Made by a program: the position numbers and the translations under genes. Positions 1-6,230 of a stretch of 6,614 bases of DNA are shown here, piece by piece. The notes under the pieces are model-generated. The model did no database searches and was not told the DNA's origin. It saw nothing but the letters and a program-made list of their open reading frames with translations. The stretch is from Bin87 sp964502995 (lineage in GTDB: Bacteria; Chloroflexota; Dehalococcoidia; Lucifugimonadales; UBA3495), in the NCBI GenBank assembly GCA_964502995.1, contig CAZCZB010000124.1, positions 1-6,614 of the forward strand. The letters run 5' to 3'. How positions within the stretch are numbered: position 1 is the first letter of the stretch; every line of letters starts with the position of its first letter.

Positions 1-1
1 C

Positions 2-1963
2 CTGATCGACGAGGCGCGGACGCCGCTGATAATCAGCGGGCCGTCGCAGCAGCCCGTGGAGCATTATTCGACCTGCTCGCGGCTGGCTCCCAGGCTCCGC
101 GAGTACGAGGACTACACCATCGACGACCGCACGCAGGCAATCTCGCTGACCGAGGAAGGCATCGCCAAGGCCGAAAAGCACCTGCGGGTCACCAACATGT
201 ACGACCCCGAAAACTTCCACCTGGTGCAGTACGTGGAGAACGCGCTGGTCGCCGACGTGATGAAGGTGCGGGACAAGGACTACGTGGTGCAGAACGGCGA
301 GGTGGTGATCGTTGACGAGTTCACCGGACGGCTCCAGTTCGGGCGGCGATGGTCCGACGGGCTGCACCAGGCGGTGGAGGCCAAGGAGGGCGTCAAGGTG
401 CAGCGCGAGAGCGTGACCTACGCCACCATCACCCTGCAGAATTACTTCCGCATGTACAACAAGCTGGCCGGCATGACCGGTACGGCGGTGACCGAGGCCG
501 ACGAGTTCTACAAGATCTACGGGCTGGAGGTGGCGGCAATTCCCACCAACATGCCGATGATCCGCGATGACGGCGGCGACCTGATTTTCCCGACGGACGA
601 GGGCAAGTGGCGCGCCGTGGTCAACAACATCCAGGAACGGTCAAAGTCGGGCCAGCCGGTGCTGGTGGGCACCACGTCCGTCGAAACGTCGGAGGCGCTC
701 AGCGACCGGCTGCGGAGGCAGGGCATCCAGCACCAGGTGCTGAACGCCCGCAACCACGAGCAGGAGGCCGACATCGTGGCCCAGGCAGGGCGGGCCGGCG
801 CCGTGACCGTGTCCACCAACATGGCCGGTCGCGGAACCGACATCGTGCTGGGCGGCGCGGACACCGACCGCGAGGACTGGCAGGACGAGCACGACCGGAT
901 CATCGCTCTGGGCGGACTGCACGTCATCGGCACCGAGCATCACGAGGCGCGGCGCGTGGACAACCAGCTGCGCGGACGCGCCGGCCGCCAGGGCGACCCG
1001 GGCAGCAGCCAGTTCTTCGTCGCGCTGGAGGACGAACTGATGCAGCGTTTTGGCGGCGACCGCATCAAGAGCGTGATGAACTGGACGGGACTCAATGACG
1101 ACGAACCGCTGGAGAACAAGCTGATCACCAAGTCCATCACCAGCGCGCAGGTCAAGGTTGAAGGCCATCACTTCGACATCCGCAAGCACCTGCTGGACTT
1201 CGACGACGTGCTGAACCAGCAGCGCACGGTCATCTATCAACAGCGGTCGCGCATACTGGCCGGCGAGGGCCTGCGCGAGTCTGCCCTGGAGATGCTGCGC
1301 ACCGAGTTCGGCGGTTTGATGTCGGCGCACCTGGCTTCACGCCATGCCGACGACTGGAATGTGGACCCGTTCCTGTCCGCGCTGCGGCAGATTTGCCCGC
1401 TGCCGCCCGAGTTGGACACTCCGGAGGACGTGCTGCAACTGCGTCGGGAGGCTATCGCGGAAATCCTCGACGAGCACGCCGACACGCTCTATGAAGCGAA
1501 GGCGCAGGAACTGGGCGACGAGGGCATGAGCACGCTGGTCCGGCTGCTGATGCTGCGTTCCATCGACACCCACTGGGTGAATCACCTGACGCACATGGAG
1601 AACCTGCGGACCGGCGTCGGTTTGCAGGCGGTGGGCCAGCGCGACCCGTTGACGGTGTATCGCACCGAGGGGCAGAAGGCGTTTGGCGAGCTGATGCAGC
1701 AGATGCAGCGGGACGTTACCCATACGCTGTTCCATGTAACGCTGGCTCCGGAAGTGCAAATGCAGCGGGAGCGGTCGCCGGCCGAAGCGCCGACGCCGAA
1801 CCGGGGCCGCGCCGAGGATCGCGCGCCGGTGAGTCCCATGGCCGCGGTGGCGCCGGGACGCACCGCCGTCGCGCCCAGGGGCGGGCGCAAGATCGGCCGG
1901 AACAGCCGGTGTCCCTGCGGGAGCGGCCGCAAGTACAAGCGGTGCTGCGGCGCGAACACATAG
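2..1963 (+). CDS. secA: Protein translocase ATPase SecA, C-terminal 653 residues (5' end outside window)
   Basis: SecA is the ATP-driven motor that pushes unfolded preproteins through the SecYEG channel. The frame is open from position 2 and begins inside the conserved LIDEARTPLIISGP segment just after the DEAD-box region, so roughly the first 200-220 residues are missing; the GTG at 56 is not the start. Counting from the codon at position 2: DEFTGR (105-110), MTGTA (158-162), VGTTSVE (222-228), the motif V stretch STNMAGRGTDIVLGG (271-285), the motif VI arginine-finger region QLRGRAGRQGD (322-332), the helical scaffold HHFDIRKHLLDFDDVLNQQR (389-408) and MLRSIDTHWVNHL (517-529). After a Pro/Ala/Arg-rich linker it ends in a SEC-C zinc motif, C637-x-C639-x8-C648-C649, which in the family binds Zn and contacts SecB and phospholipid or ribosome. 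No frameshift or missing motif is seen. It is convergent with the copper cluster. Identification is certain. Confidence 0.98.
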   Translation: MIDEARTPLIISGPSQQPVEHYSTCSRLAPRLREYEDYTIDDRTQAISLTEEGIAKAEKHLRVTNMYDPENFHLVQYVENALVADVMKVRDKDYVVQNGEVVIVDEFTGRLQFGRRWSDGLHQAVEAKEGVKVQRESVTYATITLQNYFRMYNKLAGMTGTAVTEADEFYKIYGLEVAAIPTNMPMIRDDGGDLIFPTDEGKWRAVVNNIQERSKSGQPVLVGTTSVETSEALSDRLRRQGIQHQVLNARNHEQEADIVAQAGRAGAVTVSTNMAGRGTDIVLGGADTDREDWQDEHDRIIALGGLHVIGTEHHEARRVDNQLRGRAGRQGDPGSSQFFVALEDELMQRFGGDRIKSVMNWTGLNDDEPLENKLITKSITSAQVKVEGHHFDIRKHLLDFDDVLNQQRTVIYQQRSRILAGEGLRESALEMLRTEFGGLMSAHLASRHADDWNVDPFLSALRQICPLPPELDTPEDVLQLRREAIAEILDEHADTLYEAKAQELGDEGMSTLVRLLMLRSIDTHWVNHLTHMENLRTGVGLQAVGQRDPLTVYRTEGQKAFGELMQQMQRDVTHTLFHVTLAPEVQMQRERSPAEAPTPNRGRAEDRAPVSPMAAVAPGRTAVAPRGGRKIGRNSRCPCGSGRKYKRCCGANT

Positions 1964-1986
1964 AGCGCGCAATTGGCCGGAACCAA

Positions 1987-2015
1987 GTAGGGACGGGTCT
2001 GAGACCCGCCCCTAC
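1987..2015. repeat. GC-rich palindrome after secA (hairpin; possible transcription end)
   Basis: Two 14-base arms (1987-2000 and 2002-2015) are complementary around a single central G, with one mismatch (A1993 against C2009). The core is CGGGTCT-G-AGACCCG. It starts 23 bases after the secA stop, so transcripts from either side would form a stable stem. There is no T-run on either strand, so it is not a canonical intrinsic terminator. The same palindrome recurs at 2119-2143, which argues that it is a dispersed repeat first and a terminator only by side effect. Confidence 0.8.
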
Positions 2016-2223
2016 ATGTTGTGACGACCGGTGCGGTGTCCGGGGGCGGTAGGACGGAGCCGGTGTGAGGGCCGGCTATACGTGGTGACCGCCCGTGCGG
2101 TGTCTGCGGTGGTGAGGCAGGGGCGGGTCTGAGACCCGCCCCTACAAGTTGTGACGACCGGTGCGGTGCCGGGGGCGGTAGGACGGAGCCGGTGTGAGGG
2201 CCGGTGCGGTGTCCGGGGGCGGT
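1990..2223. repeat. Two ~86-bp direct repeats with degenerate partial copies
   Basis: Copy 1 (1990-2075) and copy 2 (2120-2204) differ by only two substitutions (A1993/G2123 and T2017/A2147) and one missing T in copy 2. Each consists of the palindrome followed by a G-rich tail containing GTGACGACCGGTGCGGTG and GGACGGAGCCGGTGTGAGG. The spacer holds a decayed copy of the tail (2082-2117 matches 2018-2053 at about 27 of 36 positions). A further 23-base stretch at 2201-2223 is identical to 2028-2050. This accounts for most of the 300-bp gap between secA and the YHS gene. I see no gene here; the small forward-strand frames are G-rich repeat translations. Confidence 0.85.
2119..2143. repeat. Perfect 25-bp palindrome, second copy
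   Basis: Two perfect 12-base arms, AGGGGCGGGTCT and AGACCCGCCCCT, flank a single G. This is the intact form of the palindrome also seen with one mismatch at 1987-2015. It heads the second 86-bp repeat and lies between the convergent secA and YHS genes. No T-tract follows on either strand. Confidence 0.85.
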
Positions 2224-2263
2224 GGCGCGGGGTGGGTTCGGGTCTGCCCCTGCGGTTGTGGGG

Positions 2264-2497
2264 TTATTGGTTTCGTCGGAATATGCGGCGTACGATGTTC
2301 AGGGGTTGCGGCTGGGGGTCGCCCATGGTGATGGGCTTGTTGCGTCCCGAGGCCCAGCCCTCGGGGTCGCGCTCGAAGGCCACGCGGCAGCCGGGGGCGC
2401 AGAAGTAGTAGATCTGACCGTCGTACTCGCTGGTGCCTCCGTTGGGGTTGTCGGTGTTCACCTGCATCAGGCAGATGGGATCGGTTGCGGTCGCCAT
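2264..2497 (-). CDS. YHS-domain small metal-binding protein (77 aa)
   Basis: YHS domains are short cysteine-containing modules often found fused to, or encoded beside, copper P-type ATPases and other heavy-metal proteins. Here the domain covers about residues 5-48: DPICLMQV at the start (Cys9, in place of the common DPVCGM), then YYFCAPGCRVAF with Cys33 and Cys37, and DPEGW. These three cysteines are the likely metal ligands (inference). A short proline/arginine tail (PLNIVRRIFRRNQ) follows; there is no signal peptide or membrane segment, so the protein is probably cytoplasmic. The start is supported by AGGA at 2510-2507, nine bases before the ATG. That site lies just beyond the stop of the coiled-coil gene (17-bp gap), so the two are probably co-transcribed and may be translationally coupled. 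It is the last gene of the copA cluster. A metallochaperone or storage role is inferred from family and position only. Confidence 0.88.
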   Translation of the reverse strand: MATATDPICLMQVNTDNPNGGTSEYDGQIYYFCAPGCRVAFERDPEGWASGRNKPITMGDPQPQPLNIVRRIFRRNQ

Positions 2498-2514
2498 GAT
2501 GGTACGTCCTGAAA

Positions 2515-3033
2515 CTAGTTGTCAGCGGGAGCAGGAGCGAGATCAGCGTCCGGCGGCGCGGTGAATACGGCCTGGCCGTCGGGCCGGTGCGAATGATTGA
2601 CCAGAGCCAGCATCATCTGCTGATGGCTGCGCCTGATCTCATCCAGCACTTCATCCCGACTCTGCCTGATGCCCGCCTGCATTTCTTCCTTGGCCGTGTC
2701 TATATCGGCTTTGAGTTCATTGCGAACCTCTTCCCTGGCTCCTCGGACTTCAAGCTTGACCTCATCCCGGGCCTGGATAATCTCGGTCCTGAGTTCCGTT
2801 CGCACTTCCTCGCGCGCGCGTCTGATCTCACCCTTGAGTTCGTTCCGGACTTCGTCCCTGGCCTGGGTTATATTCTTTCGCAGGCCGTCGTTTTCCAAGT
2901 TTACGTCGCGGTGAGTCGGCGTCCGACCAACGTGCCAGCCCATTGCAATCAGCGCTGCTATCAGCATCACTACCGTATCGCCCTGAGTTCCGATTATAGT
3001 GATAACCAAGGGGGTGAATTCAATCTCGCCCAT
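2515..3033 (-). CDS. Membrane-anchored coiled-coil protein with 15/11-residue repeats, unknown family (172 aa)
   Basis: I do not recognise the family. The N-terminus (residues 7-36) is hydrophobic with a TQGD interruption; VVMLIAALIAMGWHV (21-35) is a likely membrane helix. After a polar linker the rest is highly charged helix built from repeats of the form (I/V)xxAR(D/E)EVxxEL: starts at residues 55, 70, 85, 96, 111 and 122, i.e. steps of 15, 15, 11, 15 and 11. Such steps are typical of right-handed coiled coils rather than heptads. A Pro/Ala/Asp-rich tail (150-172) is probably disordered. The ATG at 3033 is preceded by GGGAGG (3049-3044, 10-base spacing). The frame stays open far upstream, but that part overlaps copA and translates as Arg-rich shadow sequence, so this start is preferred. 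It lies 89 bp after copA and 17 bp before the YHS gene, same strand. A scaffold or membrane-stalk role is inference. Confidence 0.8.
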   Translation of the reverse strand: MGEIEFTPLVITIIGTQGDTVVMLIAALIAMGWHVGRTPTHRDVNLENDGLRKNITQARDEVRNELKGEIRRAREEVRTELRTEIIQARDEVKLEVRGAREEVRNELKADIDTAKEEMQAGIRQSRDEVLDEIRRSHQQMMLALVNHSHRPDGQAVFTAPPDADLAPAPADN

Positions 3034-3068
3034 TCCAGCCCTGCCTCCCGTTCCTGGATTGACGTAGC

Positions 3069-3101
3069 GTTGGCGACTGCCTGAATTGTAACAGCGCCAA
3101 C
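3069..3101 (-). promoter_or_regulatory. Extended -10 promoter within an inverted repeat, upstream of the coiled-coil gene
   Basis: Read on the minus strand, TGTTACAAT (3093-3085) fits an extended -10 element (TGn followed by a 5/6 match to TATAAT), predicting a start near 3078 and a ~45-base leader that includes the GGGAGG ribosome site. No good -35 is visible. The element sits in the loop of an inverted repeat: GTTGGCG (3069-3075) pairs with CGCCAAC (3095-3101), extended by CTG/CAG (3077-3079/3092-3094) with one bulged base. This could be an operator that lets the two downstream genes be expressed separately from copA, or merely an RNA hairpin in the copA readthrough transcript. Confidence 0.35.
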
Positions 3102-3122
3102 CGCGTTTTACACCTTGGGTCG

Positions 3123-5447
3123 TCACGCCCTCGCGCGCCGCAGCCGCAGCGAGTTGCTGACCACGCTCACCGAACTGAAAGCCATCGCCAGCGCGGCCAG
3201 GATCGGGTTGAGGAACCCAGCGTCTCCGAAAAAGAATGACAGGCCGCCCGGCACTCCTCCCAGCGCCGCAAACACGGGATACAGCGCGCCGGCCGCCACC
3301 GGAATCAGCAGGACGTTGTAGAAGAACGCCCAGAACAGGTTCTGCCGTATGGTGCGCATGGTGGCCCGCGAAAGGTGCAGCGCGGTGGCGATTCCGGCCA
3401 GGTCGTCGCGCATCAGCGTCATGGCCGACGTTTCGCGGGCGATGTCGGCTCCGCCGCCCATGGCGATGCCCACGTCGGCCCGCGCCAGCGCCGGCGCGTC
3501 GTTGATCCCGTCGCCAACCATGGCGACCACGTTGCCGTCGGATTGCAGCAGCGCGATGGTGTCCGATTTGTCGGCCGGCAGCATACCGGCGTGATACTCG
3601 TCGATTCCGCACTCAGCGGCGACGGCGGAGGCCACCTCGGGCCGATCTCCGGTGAGCATGACGACGCGGACGCCCATGGATCGCAGACCGTCCACCGCCT
3701 CGCGGGTGCCGGGCTTGACGTTGTCGGCGACGGCGATGATTCCGACGGCACGGCCATCGCGGGCGACGAACATGGGCGTGCGACCACGCTCGGCCAGCGC
3801 GGATGCGGCGTCCGAGAGGCGGTCGTCCATTGCAACGCCGCCGTCGTTCATCAGGTGGGCGTTGCCGACGGCCACGGGCTGTCCATCCAACCGGGCGGTG
3901 ACGCCGGCGCCGCGTTGGGCGGCAAAGTCGGTTGGAGTCGTGAGCGCTGCGCCGGCCTGCCGGGCGTGTTCCACGACGGCGCGGCCGATGGGATGCTCCG
4001 AAAACTGCTCGACGGAGGCGGCGCAGGTCAGCACGTCAGACTCGCCGATGCCGGCGGCGGGCACCACGTCGGTTATCTGCGGTCGCCCCGATGTGAGGGT
4101 GCCGGTTTTGTCCACGGCGACGACGTTGACGCGGTGGGCGGTTTCCAGCACAGCGGCGTTGCGTATCAGGATGCCGCGCTCGGCGGCCCTGCCGACACCG
4201 ACGATGATTGCGGTGGGCGTGGCCAGCCCCAGGGCGCACGGGCAGGCGATGATGAAAACCGCCACCAGCGTGAGCATGGCATACTGCCACGCCTCGCCGG
4301 ACAGGGCCGCTCCCGGCCCCAGGAACAGCCAGATTACGGCGGCGGCGATGGCGATGAGGCCGACGGCCGGCACGAACCATGCCGAAACGCGATCGGCCAA
4401 CCGCTGCACGGGCGCGGCCGACCCCTGGGCCTCCTCCACCAGACGGATGACCTGGGCCAGCGTGGTATCCGACCCCACGCGGGTCGCCTGCATGGTGAAC
4501 CCGCCGGTGCCGTTGATGGTGCCGGTGAACACATCGTCGCCGGCGGATTTTTCGACGGGCATGCTCTCGCCGGTGAGGGCCGATTCGTCCAGTTCGGTCG
4601 CGCCGCCGATGATCTGACCATCCACGGGGACGTGCTCACCCGGGCGGACCGCCAGGGTGTCGGCCACGGATACCTGGCTCACCGGCACATCGGTTATGGC
4701 GCCGTCCTGGGCCAGCAGGTGCGCGGTCTGGGGGCGCAGATTGAGCAGGCGGCCGATGGCGTCGGACGCGCGGGAAAGGGCGCGGGACTCCAGCCACCGT
4801 CCCAGCAGGATCAGCGCGACGATGATGGCCGCCATATCGAAGTGCAGTTGGTGTCCGCCGCCGACCGTCATGCCGGCCGCGCCGGGAATCAACGTCAGCA
4901 GCACGACCACCACGCTGTACCCGTAGGCGACGCTGGTTCCCAGGGCGATCAGGGTGTGCATGTTGGGCTGCAGGCGGCGCAGTCCGGCGAATCCGGCGAC
5001 GTAGAAGGGCCAGCCGGCCCACAGTTGCACCGGCGTCGCCACCACCCAAAGCAGCAGCGGATACCACCAGATACTCAGCAGGTCGTGGGTCCAGGGCAGC
5101 GCCGGGAATCCGCCCAGCAGCAGCAGGACGCCCCCACCGGCGGCCACCAGGAACCGGCGGCGGAGATCGCGTTCCTCGTCGGCGCGGCCGGAATCCGCCG
5201 GGTCGTAGGTGGCGGTGGTGTCCAGCCCGTACCCGGCGTCGGAGACGGCGCGGGCGAGTTGATCCAGCGGCGGGTCGACGGCGGCCAGCGAGTCCAGGTT
5301 GACGGTGGCGCGGGACGTGGCCAGGTTCACCGACACGCCGGAAACGCCGGGGACGGTGCGGATCGCCTCGCCCACGTGGTGGACGCAGGCGGCGCACGTC
5401 ATCCCCGAAACGGGGAGGATGAGGGTATCGGTGTTCGATTGGGCCAT
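3123..5447 (-). CDS. copA: Copper-exporting P1B-type ATPase CopA (774 aa)
   Basis: CopA couples ATP hydrolysis to export of Cu(I) from the cytoplasm across the inner membrane. One N-terminal heavy-metal-associated domain (about 8-75) carries the Cu site GMTCAAC (15-21). Membrane helices follow from about residue 97. The actuator loop has LTGES (291-295) and the transport helix has the CPC motif (402-404). The phosphorylated aspartate is D446 in DKTGT; the nucleotide domain has SEHP (483-486), and MLTGD (597-601) and GDGIND (645-650) are present. The last helices contain N703...Y710-N711 and M755...SS758-759...N765-S766, the signature of Cu(I)-specific P1B-1 pumps, so Zn or Cd specificity is unlikely. 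Length is usual for a one-HMA CopA. The loop before the last helix (about 729-747, GGVPGGLSFFFGDAGFLNP) is longer than in textbook CopA. The ATG at 5447 has no ribosome site and a strong -10 just upstream, suggesting leaderless translation. First gene of the copper cluster. Confidence 0.97.
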   Translation of the reverse strand: MAQSNTDTLILPVSGMTCAACVHHVGEAIRTVPGVSGVSVNLATSRATVNLDSLAAVDPPLDQLARAVSDAGYGLDTTATYDPADSGRADEERDLRRRFLVAAGGGVLLLLGGFPALPWTHDLLSIWWYPLLLWVVATPVQLWAGWPFYVAGFAGLRRLQPNMHTLIALGTSVAYGYSVVVVLLTLIPGAAGMTVGGGHQLHFDMAAIIVALILLGRWLESRALSRASDAIGRLLNLRPQTAHLLAQDGAITDVPVSQVSVADTLAVRPGEHVPVDGQIIGGATELDESALTGESMPVEKSAGDDVFTGTINGTGGFTMQATRVGSDTTLAQVIRLVEEAQGSAAPVQRLADRVSAWFVPAVGLIAIAAAVIWLFLGPGAALSGEAWQYAMLTLVAVFIIACPCALGLATPTAIIVGVGRAAERGILIRNAAVLETAHRVNVVAVDKTGTLTSGRPQITDVVPAAGIGESDVLTCAASVEQFSEHPIGRAVVEHARQAGAALTTPTDFAAQRGAGVTARLDGQPVAVGNAHLMNDGGVAMDDRLSDAASALAERGRTPMFVARDGRAVGIIAVADNVKPGTREAVDGLRSMGVRVVMLTGDRPEVASAVAAECGIDEYHAGMLPADKSDTIALLQSDGNVVAMVGDGINDAPALARADVGIAMGGGADIARETSAMTLMRDDLAGIATALHLSRATMRTIRQNLFWAFFYNVLLIPVAAGALYPVFAALGGVPGGLSFFFGDAGFLNPILAALAMAFSSVSVVSNSLRLRRARA

Positions 5448-5455
5448 ACCGCGTA

Positions 5456-5464
5456 ATTATAGCA
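5456..5464 (-). promoter_or_regulatory. Extended -10 promoter of copA, leaderless arrangement
   Basis: On the minus strand TGCTATAAT (5464-5456) is a perfect extended -10 element (TGn plus consensus TATAAT). Seven bases downstream puts the transcription start at about 5449, two bases before the copA ATG at 5447, so the mRNA would have essentially no 5' leader, consistent with the missing ribosome site. No convincing -35 hexamer lies 16-18 bases upstream, which an extended -10 does not strictly need. No known CsoR, CueR or CopY operator was recognised around it. Confidence 0.55.
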
Positions 5465-5500
5465 AGGGGCAGGTTTGGGGTGTGCGCGGGATGGGGCGAG

Positions 5501-5522
5501 CGGGTACAACACCCGGCCCTAC
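5501..5522. repeat. Decayed copy of the GC-rich palindrome
   Basis: The minus strand reads GTAGGGCCGGGTGTTGTACC, matching the GTAGGGnCGGGT arm of the palindrome at 1987-2015; the other arm is reduced to ACCCG. Only five base pairs of stem remain (5501-5505 with 5511-5515). It is probably an old member of the same repeat family. Confidence 0.45.
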
Positions 5523-5610
5523 GCGAGAATCATTGGGCAGGTTCGGGATGAGCAGCGTTTGGGCGCAACACGAGGTGGTGGTCGGAGTAATGCGCGCCCG
5601 AGGGAACACG

Positions 5611-5638
5611 GCAGGGGCGAGGTATGCCTCGCCCCTGC
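5611..5638. repeat. 28-bp GC-rich palindrome downstream of the DUF35 gene
   Basis: Perfect 12-base arms, GCAGGGGCGAGG and CCTCGCCCCTGC, enclose the four bases TATG. It resembles the palindromes after secA in its outer bases (G-Y-AGGGGCG ... CGCCCCT-R-C) but has a different core. It lies 53 bases past the DUF35 stop in the direction of transcription and could form a stable RNA stem, though without a following T-run. Confidence 0.75.
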
Positions 5639-5690
5639 GGGATGGCGATGATGCTGTGCGCGCTTCAAACCCGCCGCTGCATAACGATCG

Positions 5691-6131
5691 TTACGCCGGG
5701 CGGAACATGGGCAGGGAGATGTTGTCGTCGATGTCCTCGAAGACCACCTCGACGCTCATGCCGCACTGGATGGCGTCGGGCCGGATTTCGTCCTCGCCGA
5801 ACTCGATGCCGACGAGCCACGTCGGGATATGCGGGCCTTCCTCCAGCTCGACCACCGCCGTGATGTAGGGGGTCTTGTTGCGGAAGGCGGGCGTGGGTCC
5901 CCGGTGGACGATGGCGAAGGTGTGCAGGGTGCCCTTGCCGCTGCTCTGGATCCAGTCGGTGTCGCGGGAGAAGCACTCGGGGAACGGGCAGATGTCGCGG
6001 GGATAGAAGTAGGACCGGTCGCAGGCGACGCAGTGGCGCAACCACAACTCGCCGGCCTTGCACTTTTCCCAGTAGAAATCGGACTCCGGTTGTGGCGCCG
6101 GCAGCGGTATCTGAGGAGCGGCCTGGGTCAT
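5691..6131 (-). CDS. DUF35-type zinc-ribbon / OB-fold protein (146 aa)
   Basis: Proteins of this family pair an N-terminal rubredoxin-like zinc ribbon with an OB fold. In bacteria and archaea they usually partner a thiolase or HMG-CoA synthase, or bind acyl-CoA. Here ESDFYWEKCKAGELWLRHC (16-34) is the typical helical lead-in. The zinc ribbon is C34-x2-C37 and C48-x4-C53; the second knuckle (CPFPEC) has two more residues than the usual CPxC. GKGTLHTFAIVHRG (65-78) begins the OB fold, which runs to about residue 133. The ATG at 6131 is chosen because GGAG (6144-6141) lies nine bases upstream. The frame is open back to 6260, but that extension is Arg-rich, lacks homology features and runs into the transposable element. 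No thiolase or acyl-CoA gene is next to it in this window, so its partner is unknown. It is apparently a single-gene unit, 243 bp upstream of copA. Confidence 0.88.
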   Translation of the reverse strand: MTQAAPQIPLPAPQPESDFYWEKCKAGELWLRHCVACDRSYFYPRDICPFPECFSRDTDWIQSSGKGTLHTFAIVHRGPTPAFRNKTPYITAVVELEEGPHIPTWLVGIEFGEDEIRPDAIQCGMSVEVVFEDIDDNISLPMFRPA

Positions 6132-6186
6132 GTTGCGTATCTCCGGTTGAGGATGGCGGGTGTATCGGCCCCGCGAGCCGACAGCA

Positions 6187-6215
6187 AGGATACCCACAGA
6201 CGGGTGGTAGCGCAA
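6187..6215 (-). promoter_or_regulatory. Weak candidate promoter of the DUF35 gene
   Basis: On the minus strand TTGCGC (6215-6210) and TATCCT (6192-6187) are separated by exactly 17 bases, giving a predicted start near 6180 and a leader of about 49 bases carrying the ribosome site. Matches to consensus are only 3/6 and 4/6, so this is tentative. The transposable element begins 16 bases beyond the putative -35 (its target duplication 8 bases beyond), leaving the promoter intact. Confidence 0.3.
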
Positions 6216-6230
6216 GCGCGAGCCGTGTCT

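Larger units (their letters stand above)
5448..5690. other. Non-coding gap between the DUF35 gene and copA
   Basis: I see no gene in this 243-bp stretch. It contains the extended -10 of copA (5456-5464), a decayed GC-rich palindrome (5501-5522) and a strong palindrome (5611-5638). At the boundary is a short perfect palindrome, TAACGATCGTTA (5682-5693), that overlaps the DUF35 stop codon. Neither strand shows a T-run after a stem that would mark a clear terminator for the DUF35 gene. The forward frames that cross it are antisense to copA or the DUF35 gene and lack family features. Confidence 0.6.

Noticed and set aside
56..1963. secA starting at the GTG at position 56
   Set aside because: The 18 codons before it (LIDEARTPLIISGP and on) are conserved SecA sequence in the same frame, so the gene is simply cut by the window edge.
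1964..2020. Rho-independent terminator of secA
   Set aside because: The stem is strong but neither strand has a T-run after it, and the same palindrome occurs elsewhere as a repeat; kept as a repeat with possible secondary termination effect.
2151..2512. Forward-strand frames across the YHS gene
   Set aside because: They are antisense to the YHS gene and run out of the G-rich repeat; no recognisable domain or ribosome site.
2515..3612. A 365-residue version of the coiled-coil protein starting at 3612
   Set aside because: Its first half overlaps copA in another frame and translates as low-complexity Arg/Gly-rich sequence. The ATG at 3033 has a good ribosome site and begins the membrane segment.
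3375..5456. A 693-residue open frame on the forward strand
   Set aside because: It is antisense to copA along its whole length, rich in Gly/His/Asp/Gln from codon-phase bias, and shows no domain.
5682..5693. TAACGATCGTTA palindrome as an operator or attachment site
   Set aside because: It is only 12 bp, overlaps the DUF35 stop codon and has no second copy in the window; chance is a sufficient explanation.
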